Source: DAOTXK01 sp034435395 (GTDB lineage: Bacteria; Chloroflexota; Anaerolineae; Aggregatilineales; Ch27). From it: a stretch of 19,790 nucleotides of DNA. The stretch spans positions 1-19,790 of the forward strand of contig DAOTXK010000098.1 of assembly GCA_034435395.1 (NCBI GenBank), given 5' to 3'. The notes beneath the pieces were generated by a model that saw only the letters and a list, made by a program, of their open reading frames with translations, searched no databases and had not been told where the DNA came from. Both the position numbers and the translations under genes were made by a program. Shown piece by piece: positions 1 to 10,191 of the stretch (positions within the stretch are counted from its first letter, which is position 1; the number at the start of each line of letters is the position of its first letter).

Positions 1-2061
1 GCACCAGAAGGACGACGCCCAATCCTGGAAGTCGTCGTTATCGGTGGCGTTTTTGATCCGACCGGTCTCGATCTCCACCGCGAAAACATCGTAATCGCCG
101 TCCAGGTTGGCGTGGAAGGCGATGAAGGTGTCATCCGGGGCGAAGACCTGCCCGTCCACGTCAACGCCCATGTCGGTGAGCTGCCGGATGGCGTTGGTCG
201 CCAGGTTCATGAGCATCAGGTCAAAGACGCCGTAGTCGTTTTGCTGCAACCAGGCCAGTTGGGTGCCATCGTGGGAGACAACCGGCGACACATCTTGCCG
301 CTCGTTGTTGGTGAGGGGCTGGAGTTCCCCATCTGTCACGTTCAGCCGGTACAGCTCCCAGTCGCCATCCCGGTCGCTCTGGAAGACGATATGTTCGCCA
401 TCCGGCATCCAGAAGGGGTTGATGTCGCTGGCCGGGTCATCGGTCAGCCGGACCGGCACGCCGTCGCCGGCCACGTCAAACAGGTATAGCTCCCAGTTCC
501 CGTCGCGGTTGCTCTCGAAGGCGATCAGGTTGCCCGGCCCCCACACGGGGTTGACATCGGCGGCGGTGTTGAAGGTCACGCGGCGCTGATCCTCGCCGTC
601 GATGCTGGTGATCCACAGTTCCCAGTTGCCCAACCCGGCGCGGTTGGTGGTGAAGACCGCCCACTTCCCATCCGCCGAGAAGGAAACCTGGATGTCCGAA
701 CTGCCGTCGCCCTGGGACACATTGTTGATGCTGCCGGTGTCCTGGTTGAGGCGGTAAACGTCCCAGTCGCCATCGGCGTCGCTCTGGAAGAGCATCCAGT
801 TAGGACAGGCGGCGCTGCCCACGGTGAAGGTCTCCCAGTCGTCGCGGGGCAGCGGTTCGCCGCGCGGGCCATAGGCCATGGGGATGGTGGGGAAGGTGCT
901 GATCACCGGGGTGGTGGGCACGATCGTGCCGTCCGGCGTCTGGACGATGGGCGTGGGCTCGCCCACGCCGGAGGGGGCGATGATGTTGGGGTTGTTGTAT
1001 GGGTAGTTCCAGATGTTGCCCGGCACGTTTTCCAGGCTGGCGTAGCGCTCGATTTCGTCCTGGGAGAGCAGGCGCCAGTCCCCCCACTCGCCAGCGATCC
1101 GGCCATTTTCGTCCAGCGGGGCGAACATGGTCGTGCCCGGCAGGATCACGATCTCGTCCGGCGTATCGGGGTTGAGGACGGCCCGGCCCTGGGCTGTAAT
1201 GAGTTGCATCACATTGGCCGACGGCGTGCGCAGGAAGATGGTCGAACTCATGCGGATAACGGCCCCGTTGGCCGTGATGTCAACGGTGAGGTTCTTCGGC
1301 CCCTGCACCACCACCACCGACGGCGGGGCGGCCAGGCACTCCGGGCTGCCCAGGCCGGTGCGGAAGATGAAGGCCTGCATGGGGCTGAGCGTCTCGCGGG
1401 TGATGGCGGGCAGCGCTGATACATCCACCTCCGGTTGGAGCGCCTCCCGGTCCACCCAGGCCGGGCCGGTCTGGTAGGCGACGCGCAGCCAGTTGCCGTC
1501 GGGGCTGATGCCGTCGGCGGCCAGTTCGGTTTCGGCGGCCACCGCGCCGACGATGTTGGCATTCAGGCCCGGCGCGCTGCGCAGATTGGCCTGGACGGCG
1601 GTCATGACGGAGACCGGCGAGACGGGGGGCAACGCGGCCTCCGGCGCTACGTCATTCTGGACTTCGACATCGCCCAGCAGCAACAGGATGACCGACTGAC
1701 CGGGCAGGGCGCTGGGCAGGTTGGCCTGGATGCTCATCACCGCGATGCCCCACTGGGCGGCGGCGGTGTTCAGCGCCGCCGTCTCGAGGGTTTCCAGCAC
1801 GGTCAGGACGGCCCGGTCGCCCGGCTTGCTGAAGAGGTCAGGGCGGGCCATCTCGCTGAAGGTGGCGTTGACGCGGTTGAAGCCATAACAGGCATCGTTG
1901 CGCGCCAGGTTGGCGCAATTGGTCCCCAGTTCGGAGAGCGCCTGCTCCACCAGCTGCGGGCAGGTGGCCCCGACCTGCGCCCGCCCGGTCGGCGGGGCCG
2001 ATGCCAGCGTGATCATCAGGCAGATAAGAACGGCGATCCCATAACGCGTTCGGATGTACAT
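1..2061 (-). CDS. Secreted SH3-domain / PD40 beta-propeller protein, partial (C-terminus beyond window)
   Basis: The frame stays open for 687 codons, from ATG at 2061 to the window edge, with no stop. A GAGGAG ribosome site (2069-2074) lies 7 bases upstream. Residues 8-28 form a hydrophobic segment ending near GRAQ, a likely signal peptide. Residues 31-60 are Cys-bearing (C34, C49, C58, then YGFNRV), a motif I associate with Chloroflexota surface proteins. Residues 150-208 look like a bacterial SH3 domain (NLRSAPG, NWLRV, AWVD). Residues 275-350 may be a FecR-like beta region, but this is weak. From about 420 there are at least five TolB/PD40-type blades with repeated S-(D/N)-x-DG-(D/N)-W-(D/E)-(V/L)-Y motifs (residues 427, 518, 562 and 652). 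The protein is probably exported and binds a wall or polysaccharide ligand. I see no enzymatic motif, and its partner is unknown. Confidence 0.88.
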   Translation of the reverse strand, partial: MYIRTRYGIAVLICLMITLASAPPTGRAQVGATCPQLVEQALSELGTNCANLARNDACYGFNRVNATFSEMARPDLFSKPGDRAVLTVLETLETAALNTAAAQWGIAVMSIQANLPSALPGQSVILLLLGDVEVQNDVAPEAALPPVSPVSVMTAVQANLRSAPGLNANIVGAVAAETELAADGISPDGNWLRVAYQTGPAWVDREALQPEVDVSALPAITRETLSPMQAFIFRTGLGSPECLAAPPSVVVVQGPKNLTVDITANGAVIRMSSTIFLRTPSANVMQLITAQGRAVLNPDTPDEIVILPGTTMFAPLDENGRIAGEWGDWRLLSQDEIERYASLENVPGNIWNYPYNNPNIIAPSGVGEPTPIVQTPDGTIVPTTPVISTFPTIPMAYGPRGEPLPRDDWETFTVGSAACPNWMLFQSDADGDWDVYRLNQDTGSINNVSQGDGSSDIQVSFSADGKWAVFTTNRAGLGNWELWITSIDGEDQRRVTFNTAADVNPVWGPGNLIAFESNRDGNWELYLFDVAGDGVPVRLTDDPASDINPFWMPDGEHIVFQSDRDGDWELYRLNVTDGELQPLTNNERQDVSPVVSHDGTQLAWLQQNDYGVFDLMLMNLATNAIRQLTDMGVDVDGQVFAPDDTFIAFHANLDGDYDVFAVEIETGRIKNATDNDDFQDWASSFWC

Positions 2062-2292
2062 CGGACCACTCCTCAACTTGACTGGCTTTCGTGTCGGCCC
2101 GGGGGAGGATCACGCTCGCTGCCCGGCGCTGGTGACACCGTGCCTGCGATAAATTCTGCCTCGTCCTTGCGGCGGCAGCGACGGCCGGTCGGTTGCCGGT
2201 GAGCGCGGCGGGCCGAGGCCCTGGTAGCTGTTGTAAGTGTAAACGCTTCTGTCTGTTAACGCTATCCGCCAGGTTGGTAAACAGTTAGAAAA

Positions 2293-2326
2293 CCGGGGAA
2301 TTTTAGCAAAATTGCCGGGTCCCCGG
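2293..2326. repeat. Nested inverted repeat (12 paired bases, one 7-base bulge)
   Basis: CCGGGG (2293-2298) pairs with CCCCGG (2321-2326). Immediately inside, AATTTT (2299-2304) pairs with AAAATT (2308-2313) around the 3-base loop AGC. The 7 bases at 2314-2320 form a one-sided bulge. No T-run follows on either strand, so this is not a textbook terminator. It could be a regulatory hairpin or a protein-binding palindrome in the divergent promoter region. Confidence 0.5.
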
Positions 2327-2762
2327 CCCACCGAAACCAGATTCCAAGGGAAATCCAACCATCCCGCAATCGACAGCGGGGCCGGTTTTCAGTAGGCTGG
2401 AAATGATAATACAGGTTGTGTGAAACGGACAGGGACAGAGGGAAACGGACGCCGTCCCTTAAAGTCGCCACAGCCACAGGCGGCAGCCCCTCTCTGGGAC
2501 TGAAGCGCGGTCCGGACCTCAGCGTTGGCCTCATGGTTCCTGACCAGCGACGTTATCTCACCCCTGATCGGGACTGGCATTGCCTCATGTGTTGGAGTTG
2601 CGCCGTGTCGCAAGTGGTGCGAAAATTGCTGAAGCATAAAATATCAGGCAGCGTATCCTGTCATTCAATGGTTTCTGGATGATGTTGGCCGCTGAAGCGG
2701 GATCGGTTCAGGCGGGGGCGGGGCCGCCGGTGGTGGCAAGCCTGGGTTCACAGCGGGGAAGT

Positions 2763-2791
2763 TTGACTCCTGGCCCGTTCTCATCTACCAT
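2763..2791 (+). promoter_or_regulatory. Candidate sigma-70 promoter for the polysaccharide operon
   Basis: TTGACT (2763-2768) and TACCAT (2786-2791) are separated by exactly 17 bases and lie about 70 bases before the start of the first polysaccharide gene. The -35 box matches the consensus at 5 of 6 positions and the -10 at 4 of 6. The -35 box overlaps a GACTC site (2765-2769), a GANTC methylation target. No transcript data are available. Confidence 0.45.
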
Positions 2792-2862
2792 GGCCTGTCA
2801 TGAATGTCTGAGGTGAGTTCCCCTTTGTTGACGTTATCACCGGGCCGGAGCAGGGGTTTTAT

Positions 2863-4584
2863 ATGGAACTGGAACTTGTACACTACATCCGCATCTTCAG
2901 GAAGTGGGCCTGGCTGATCGTGGTGGCGGCCTTCCTGGGGGGGAGCATCAGCTTCCTGGCGCGCAGCGGCCAGCCGTCCACCTACCAGGCGCAGGCCATG
3001 GTCTCCATCGGCAGCTTCATTGAAGCGCCTAACCCCTCCTCCTCCGAAATCCGCACCGGCGTGGAACTGGCCCAGACTTACGCCGTCCTGGCGGAAACCT
3101 ACGATGTGTTGCAGGCCGTCATCGACGCCCAGGGGTTCCCACTCGATGTGGAGGAGTTGCGCCGCCTCGTGGACGTGCGCATCGTGCCGAATACATCGCT
3201 GCTGGTGCTGAGCGTCACCTACACCGATCCCATCCTGACGGCGGACATCGCCAACGAGCTGGCCGAGCAGCTCATTCTCAACAGCCCGACCAATCTCACC
3301 GAGGATCAGATCAGCCAGATCGAGCTGGCCAACGCCGAAATTGAGCGGCTCAACGTCAGCCTGCAACTGTCGCGTCAGCAACTCGAATCCATTGACGCCG
3401 CGCTGGCCGCCGCCACCACCCCGGAAGAGCACGACCGCCTGGTGGCGCAGCGCAATGACCTGCTCCAGCAGATCAATCTCTCCTCGGCCACGGTGGCGCA
3501 GTTCACCAACACCATTGCCGACCTGCAAATGCGCACCAACTCGCTGGATATCGTGGAGCGGGCCCGCATCCCGACGGTGCCCAGCGGCGTCAGTCCGCTG
3601 ACCACAGCCTTTCTGGGGGCGCTGGTCGGCGCGGCGCTGGCCGGGGGCGTGGCCGTGCTGGTGGAGTACCTGGACGATACCATCCGCTCAGCGGAGGAGG
3701 CCACCCAGGTGCTGGCCCGACCGGTGCTGGGCGTCATCACGCGGTTTGGCAAACCCAAGGACGACTACCGGAGCCGGCTGGTGACGCTCCACGATCCGGG
3801 GTCGTCGGTCGCCGAGCGCTATCGGGCGCTGCGGACCAATCTGCTGTTCTCCACCGACGAGCGGGCCAAGCGAGCCTATGTCATCACCAGTCCCGGCCCG
3901 GAGGAGGGCAAGAGCGTCACCGCCGCCAATCTCGCCGTGGTGATGGCGGCGGCCGGCCTGCGGGTGCTGCTGGTGGACGCCGACCTGCGGCGGCCCAAGA
4001 TTCATGAGTTCTTCGAGCTGAAAAACGAAGTGGGCCTCACCACCCTGCTGTTTGCCGATCCGGCGGATAACCACTCCGCCAATGGACATTCCCTGGAGAT
4101 GTCCAAAAATCTGCGGTACTGCCTTCAGGATACGGAGGTGCCCCGTCTGCGCGTGATCACCAGCGGATTCTCCCCGGCCAACCCGACGGAAATCCTGGGC
4201 TCGGCCCTGATGCAGCGGTGGGCGGGGGTGTTTGCCACCGCCAGCAACGTGGATGTGGTGTTGTTCGATACGCCGCCCTGTCTGGTGGTCTCGGATAGCT
4301 CGGTGCTGGCCGCCACCATCAACGCCTCGGTGGTGATCGTGCTGGAGAGCGGCCGGACCCGGCGCAGCGCCGCCCTGCGGGCCAGGGAACAGTTCACCGC
4401 CCTCGGCCTGGAGATCAAGGGTCTGGTGTTAAATAACCTCAAGCCCGGCACCCGTGATGATGGGTATGGGTACGGCAGTTACTACTACTATTACGAAACG
4501 CCGGCCGCGGAGAGACCTGAGCAGCTGGGGGGATGGCGGAAGTTGCTGGTACGCAACAACCATGAGCCGCGCGACCGGTCATGA
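2863..4584 (+). CDS. Polysaccharide co-polymerase / BY-type tyrosine kinase (Wzz-Wzc/CpsD-like fusion)
   Basis: This 573-residue protein is predicted to set exopolysaccharide chain length and to autophosphorylate on tyrosine at the inner membrane. It begins with a Wzz-type segment (residues 1-120) with a membrane helix at about 15-33. A coiled-coil-like middle (150-230) and a second helix (246-268) follow. The cytoplasmic kinase has Walker A (345-351, SPGPEEGKS, K350), Walker A' (VDADLRRP, 371-378) and Walker B (VVLFDTPP, 465-472). A tyrosine cluster near the C-terminus (7 Tyr within 535-544) is the expected autophosphorylation site of BY-kinases. The ATG follows a purine-rich AGGGG. It is the first gene of a plus-strand operon; the next gene starts 96 bases downstream. 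The substrate polymer cannot be told from the sequence. Confidence 0.93.
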   Translation: MELELVHYIRIFRKWAWLIVVAAFLGGSISFLARSGQPSTYQAQAMVSIGSFIEAPNPSSSEIRTGVELAQTYAVLAETYDVLQAVIDAQGFPLDVEELRRLVDVRIVPNTSLLVLSVTYTDPILTADIANELAEQLILNSPTNLTEDQISQIELANAEIERLNVSLQLSRQQLESIDAALAAATTPEEHDRLVAQRNDLLQQINLSSATVAQFTNTIADLQMRTNSLDIVERARIPTVPSGVSPLTTAFLGALVGAALAGGVAVLVEYLDDTIRSAEEATQVLARPVLGVITRFGKPKDDYRSRLVTLHDPGSSVAERYRALRTNLLFSTDERAKRAYVITSPGPEEGKSVTAANLAVVMAAAGLRVLLVDADLRRPKIHEFFELKNEVGLTTLLFADPADNHSANGHSLEMSKNLRYCLQDTEVPRLRVITSGFSPANPTEILGSALMQRWAGVFATASNVDVVLFDTPPCLVVSDSSVLAATINASVVIVLESGRTRRSAALRAREQFTALGLEIKGLVLNNLKPGTRDDGYGYGSYYYYYETPAAERPEQLGGWRKLLVRNNHEPRDRS

Positions 4585-4665
4585 GGCGGGGTGAGCCGTG
4601 TTTCACGGGGACGTGGCGGAGGTTGTTCAACAGGCTCATCAGCGGCCTGGCCGCCGCGAGATGGT

Positions 4666-4672
4666 GAGAAGG
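4666..4672 (+). promoter_or_regulatory. Ribosome binding site that fixes the dehydratase start
   Basis: GAGAAGG lies 8 bases before the ATG at 4681. The same frame is open back to a GTG at 4591, but the 30 residues this would add are Gly/Arg/Ser-rich, unlike the family, and would sit before the first membrane helix. The ATG at 4681 is therefore preferred. Confidence 0.7.
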
Positions 4673-4680
4673 TGTGGGGG

Positions 4681-6591
<1,911 letters not shown>

Positions 6592-6666
6592 GCGGATGCC
6601 GATCCCGGTTGGCGGCGGGTGAAACCAGCCTGGAGGCCGTGTTGTTTTAATCCGGACGATGGCGGA

Positions 6667-6705
6667 AAATCAGCGGGGATGAGGGGCGGCCCTTATCCCT
6701 GATTT
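6667..6705. terminator. Strong hairpin between dehydratase and DUF4012 genes (terminator or attenuator-like)
   Basis: AAATCAG plus GGATGAGGG (6667-6673, 6677-6685) pairs with CCCTTATCC plus CTGATTT (6690-6705). That gives 16 pairs including one G-U, a 3-base bulge (6674-6676) and the loop GCGG. Only TTT follows on the plus strand before GC-rich sequence, and four A's precede it, so termination would be partial at best. It may separate DUF4012 expression from the two upstream genes or stabilise the transcript end. Confidence 0.5.
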
Positions 6706-6748
6706 CGTCCCGGCGACTCATCCGATCCGCGCCCGCCTGTGAGGTGGT

Positions 6749-8797
6749 ATGTCCCAACTGGAAAAACCCCCGGCCATGGAGGTGGTTCAACCGGAGTTAG
6801 CTGCTCCTCGGCGGCGTCGACGGCACCGACGAGGCCCGCTGGCCCGCCTGCGCCGTCGGCTGCGCCGCATCAACTGGTTGGTGGTGGGGGTGATGGCGGC
6901 GGCGCTGGTGGCGGTGCTGCTGGTCGGCGGGCTGGTGCTGGCGACGGACGCCACCACCCGCATGAAGGCTTCCTGGGACCGCCTGGCCCGCGTGTTGGAT
7001 ACTATCAACACCCGATCCGGGACCGAGCTGACGCTGACCGACTTCGACCGCCTGCAATCGGGCGTGGCCGATCTCAACACCACGCTGGCCGGGGCCAGAC
7101 GCCAGACCGGCTTCCTGCGCCCCCTGGCCGCCGTTCATGCGGACCTCCAGGCGCTGTTCGAGGCCCTGGATATCGCCCAGGAGCTGGCCCAGGCGGCGGA
7201 TGACATGCTGCTGGGCCTCCAGCCGACGCTCTTTTTTATGGCCGCCGGGGAAGACGACGAGGCGGTGGTCACTCAGGTCTCGTCCGGCGAGCGGGTGGTG
7301 GAGTTGCTGCGGCTGGGGCGCGGGCGTTTCCTCAGCGCCGACGCTCACCTGACGGCGGCCCTAATCCGGATCGCCGACCTGGACCTGGCGACCATCTCGC
7401 CGGACCTGCTGCTGATGACCCAGATGCTGATCCGGTATCAGGGCGAGCTGGCGGCGATCAACCGGATTCTGTTGGAAGCGCCGGACTTGCTGACCACGGC
7501 GCTGGGGCTGGACGAGCCGCAGAATTACCTGGTGCTCTCCCAAAACAGCGATGAACTGCGCCCCTCAGGCGGTTATATCAGCACGTTCGGCTGGCTGCGC
7601 GTCCGCAACGCCCGCATCATCGATTACGATTATGGCCCCACCACGCCCACCAGCCCCAACCCGCCGCCGCTGGCCCTGAGCGGAGCCGTCGACGTGCCGG
7701 GCTGGTGGATTCAGTACGGTCAGCCGCTTTACGCCGCCTGGGACGGCAGCTGGTACGCCGACTTCCCCTCCACGGCGGCGATGGCCGCCTGGTTCTACGA
7801 CCACGGCGACAATCCCCAGTCGCCGGTTGATGGCGTGATCGCCATTGACATCGTGGGCTTCGAGTATCTGCTGGCCGGGCTGGGGAGCGTGAGGGTCCCC
7901 GGTTACGATGAGATCGTGACTCCGGAGAACTTCCGGGAGGCCGTGTACGCCATTCGAGCCGAGGGGGTCAGCGACCGGACGCCGGGGGAGCCGGACCGCC
8001 CGCACAAACGGTTCCTGGCGGCGCTCTACCGGCAGATTCTGGCCGACTGGCAGACCGTCGACCGCCAGCGCGGCGGGGAGTTGTTTAACGCCGTGTTGCG
8101 GGCGTTGCGCGAAAAACACATCATGCTGTACTTCACCGATGAAGCGCTGAACGAGGCCATCAGCCGGCTCGGCTGGGCCGGGGCGCAGGGGGCCGCCATC
8201 GACCACGATTACCTGATGGTGGCCGACGCCAACCTGGGCAACAAGTCCAACCGCTCGATCGCCCGGCAGCTGACCTACGATGTGGAGATTCTGCCGGATG
8301 GCCGCCTGCGCAGCCGCGCCACGGTCAACTATGATTATTCAGCCCTCACCGCAGCAGCCGACCCGGCGGTGCGGCCCGAACACTACGGCGACATCGACTA
8401 CCACAACCTGATGCAGGTGTTCGTCCCGGCGGGCAGCCAGTTGCTCGGCACCAACAACCTCCCCGCCGAGCCGACCACGGTCGCCCTGACCGATCACACC
8501 GCCTTTGTCGCGCTGACCGAGGTGGCCTATAACACCGGCGAGCGCTTCCAGTTCACCTATGGCACGCCTGTCCTGGTGGAGCAATTTGGCCCCTACCGGC
8601 GCTACCGGCTGTTGCTGCAAAAACAGCCGGGTATGATCGGGGAGCCGGTCAGCGTGCAGGTGACGCTGCCCGCCGACGGGCAGGTCGTCAGCGCCACGCC
8701 GGGGCCGGTGGCGAGCTACAGCCTGGAACAGCCCATCCTGGAATTCCGCCTGGCGCTGGTGACCGACCAGTGGATCGAGGTGATCTTCCGGCAGTAG
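6749..8797 (+). CDS. DUF4012 domain membrane protein
   Basis: This 682-residue protein has an Arg-rich cytoplasmic N-terminus (21-40), one membrane helix (about 43-65) and a long extracytoplasmic part. A helical region (70-245) comes before a block typical of DUF4012: NYLVLSQNSDELRPSGGYIS (259-278), the DFPSTAAMAAWFYD segment (338-351) and PVDGVIAIDIVGFEYLL (359-375). The C-terminal 200 residues look beta-rich. DUF4012 proteins are frequent in exopolysaccharide loci of Chloroflexota and Actinobacteria; their biochemical role is not established, and I do not infer one. GAGG lies 4 bases before the ATG, a short spacing, so the ATG at 6776 (Met10) is a possible alternative start. It lies 157 bases after the dehydratase, beyond the 6667-6705 hairpin, and may have its own promoter. 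Confidence 0.88.
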   Translation: MSQLEKPPAMEVVQPELAAPRRRRRHRRGPLARLRRRLRRINWLVVGVMAAALVAVLLVGGLVLATDATTRMKASWDRLARVLDTINTRSGTELTLTDFDRLQSGVADLNTTLAGARRQTGFLRPLAAVHADLQALFEALDIAQELAQAADDMLLGLQPTLFFMAAGEDDEAVVTQVSSGERVVELLRLGRGRFLSADAHLTAALIRIADLDLATISPDLLLMTQMLIRYQGELAAINRILLEAPDLLTTALGLDEPQNYLVLSQNSDELRPSGGYISTFGWLRVRNARIIDYDYGPTTPTSPNPPPLALSGAVDVPGWWIQYGQPLYAAWDGSWYADFPSTAAMAAWFYDHGDNPQSPVDGVIAIDIVGFEYLLAGLGSVRVPGYDEIVTPENFREAVYAIRAEGVSDRTPGEPDRPHKRFLAALYRQILADWQTVDRQRGGELFNAVLRALREKHIMLYFTDEALNEAISRLGWAGAQGAAIDHDYLMVADANLGNKSNRSIARQLTYDVEILPDGRLRSRATVNYDYSALTAAADPAVRPEHYGDIDYHNLMQVFVPAGSQLLGTNNLPAEPTTVALTDHTAFVALTEVAYNTGERFQFTYGTPVLVEQFGPYRRYRLLLQKQPGMIGEPVSVQVTLPADGQVVSATPGPVASYSLEQPILEFRLALVTDQWIEVIFRQ

Positions 8798-8863
8798 CAT
8801 CTCCTGCCGGGAGAGCGCGTCCGGCTGTTGAGGCGTCGCGCCCTTCCTCCTGTCGGGTGAAGC

Positions 8864-8962
8864 TCACGCGCCTGGGAACCGCGCTTCGGTGGCGGGCCTC
8901 CCCCGGCGGGCCAGCCACCGGGAGAGCAGCAGGGCCGCCAGCGCCAGCGTGATCCGGATCAT
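8864..8962 (-). CDS. Possible small membrane protein (32 residues), weak
   Basis: An ATG at 8962 opens 32 codons with one hydrophobic segment (TLALAALLLSRWLA) followed by a basic, polar tail (RRGRPATEARFPG) and a stop at 8864-8866. GGACGGGG directly precedes the ATG, a poor ribosome site. The frame extends upstream without a clear start (IGAAIWTG), and it sits 53 bases after the dGTPase stop on the same strand. It could be a real single-pass peptide or a GC-rich chance frame. I cannot decide from the sequence. Confidence 0.22.
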   Translation of the reverse strand: MIRITLALAALLLSRWLARRGRPATEARFPGA

Positions 8963-9015
8963 CCCCGTCCAGATGGCCGCGCCGATGTCTTCGCCAGCGC
9001 GGACGAACTGGCGGG

Positions 9016-10167
9016 CTAGGGCCGGGTGAAGGGGTCGAACAGGCGCTGGTGCTCCTGCAGGGCGTAGCGGTCGGTCATGCCGGAGATGTAATCGCACACC
9101 ACGCGGTGCAGGCTGCGCTGGCTCAGCTTCGCCTGGATCTGATCGGGGAGCTGCTCCGGTCGGCTGGTATAGGCTTCGAACAGGTTAGTGAGGAAACGCT
9201 CCGCTTTGGCCGCCATACGCATCACGCGGTAGTGGCGGTACAGCTTGGCATAGAGGGCGTCCTTCAGCTCCCGGTTCAGGCGCGCATAGTGGTCCGAGTG
9301 GCCGATCACGTTGTAAGGCAGCCGTTGCAGCTCCTCCAGCGATCTGGGGTTGGCTTCGGCCAGCCGGCGGCTGGTGTGTTCGATCACGTCGTCGATCTCC
9401 AGCCCGATCATCCGCCGGATCAGGCGGTAGCGGGTCATGTCGTCGAAGTCCCGGCCATCCCAGCCGATGCTGTCGCACAGCAGCCGCCACAATTCCAGGT
9501 CGGCCACCTGGCTCACGGTCAGCATGCCCGCCCGCAGGCCGTCGTCCAGGTCGTGAGCGTTGTAGGCCAGTTCGTCGGCCACGTTGGCGATCTGCGCTTC
9601 CAGGCTGCCCCGCTTCTCCGGGTCGTAGTCCTGGGCGTCGGCCACGTCGTACTCCGACTCATGTTTGACGATGCCTTCCAGCACCTCGTAGGTCAGGTTA
9701 AGGCCGGGCCAGTCCGGGTAACGCTCCTCCAGCTTGGTGACGATGCGCAGCGTCTGCTTGTTGTGGTCGAAACCGCCGTGATCGGCCATGAGTTGATTGA
9801 GCACGATCTCGCCGGAGTGACCGAACGGCGAGTGGCCGATGTCGTGCACCAGGCAGATGGCCTCCACCAGGTCTTCGTTGGCCCCCAGGGCGCGGGCGAT
9901 GCTGCGGGCGATCTGGGTCACTTCCAGGGTGTGAGTCAGGCGGGTGCGATAGTAGTCGCCCTCATAGTTGACGAAGACCTGGGTCTTGTATTCCAGGCGG
10001 CGGAAGGCGGTGGTGTGGACGATGCGGTCGCGGTCGCGCTGGAAGGCGGTGCGGTAATCTTGCTCCGGGTCGGGATACTGGCGGCCCCGGCTGTCCCTGG
10101 CCAGCGTGGCGTAGGGGGCCAGGGTCTGGGCCTCGATGGCTTCCATCCGTTGACGGGTGACCAGCAT
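9016..10167 (-). CDS. dgt: Deoxyguanosinetriphosphate triphosphohydrolase-like HD protein
   Basis: This 383-residue HD-superfamily enzyme is predicted to cut dGTP (or other dNTPs) to the nucleoside and tripolyphosphate, controlling dNTP pools. Metal ligands follow the family order: H79 (RLTHTLEV), H108-D109 (LVHDIGHSPFGHSGE, with H112 and H117 also conserved) and D198 (NVADELAYNAHDLDDG). The N-terminal block with DPEQDYRTAFQRDRDRI and TAFRRLEYKTQVF is characteristic of the dGTPase family. It is shorter than the E. coli enzyme (about 500 residues) but normal for the widespread shorter subfamily. GGAG lies 7 bases before the ATG. It is the second gene of a minus-strand pair, 24 bases after the methyltransferase stop. 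True substrate preference is not readable; homologues range from housekeeping enzymes to phage-defence dNTP depletion. Confidence 0.93.
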   Translation of the reverse strand: MLVTRQRMEAIEAQTLAPYATLARDSRGRQYPDPEQDYRTAFQRDRDRIVHTTAFRRLEYKTQVFVNYEGDYYRTRLTHTLEVTQIARSIARALGANEDLVEAICLVHDIGHSPFGHSGEIVLNQLMADHGGFDHNKQTLRIVTKLEERYPDWPGLNLTYEVLEGIVKHESEYDVADAQDYDPEKRGSLEAQIANVADELAYNAHDLDDGLRAGMLTVSQVADLELWRLLCDSIGWDGRDFDDMTRYRLIRRMIGLEIDDVIEHTSRRLAEANPRSLEELQRLPYNVIGHSDHYARLNRELKDALYAKLYRHYRVMRMAAKAERFLTNLFEAYTSRPEQLPDQIQAKLSQRSLHRVVCDYISGMTDRYALQEHQRLFDPFTRP

Positions 10168-10191
10168 GGGGTGTCTCCAGGCCAGCTCGGA

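Larger units (their letters stand above)
2062..2862. other. 801-base intergenic region between divergent genes
   Basis: I find no convincing gene here. The 88-codon plus frame at 2416-2682 has an unnatural composition and no ribosome site. The region holds the ribosome site of the left gene, a nested hairpin at 2293-2326, a 9-base direct repeat (GAAACGGAC at 2422-2430 and 2442-2450), and a candidate promoter for the polysaccharide genes at 2763-2791. The part from about 2230 to 2420 is noticeably more AT-rich than the flanking genes. Its size leaves room for a small RNA or long leader, but I could not match a known RNA family. Confidence 0.7.

Noticed and set aside
2466..2510. Segment resembling half of a CRISPR repeat (CAGCCCCTCTCTGGGACTG)
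   Set aside because: Only one copy, no spacer periodicity and no cas genes nearby.
2416..2682. 88-codon plus-strand frame in the long gap
   Set aside because: No ribosome site, unusual residue mix and no family resemblance.
4591..4680. Upstream GTG start adding 30 residues to the dehydratase
   Set aside because: The added stretch is low-complexity and unlike the family, and a good ribosome site precedes the ATG at 4681.
8800..8814. TCTCC-TGCCG-GGAGA hairpin just after the DUF4012 stop as a terminator
   Set aside because: The stem is only 5 bases and no T-run follows, so chance is likely in GC-rich DNA.
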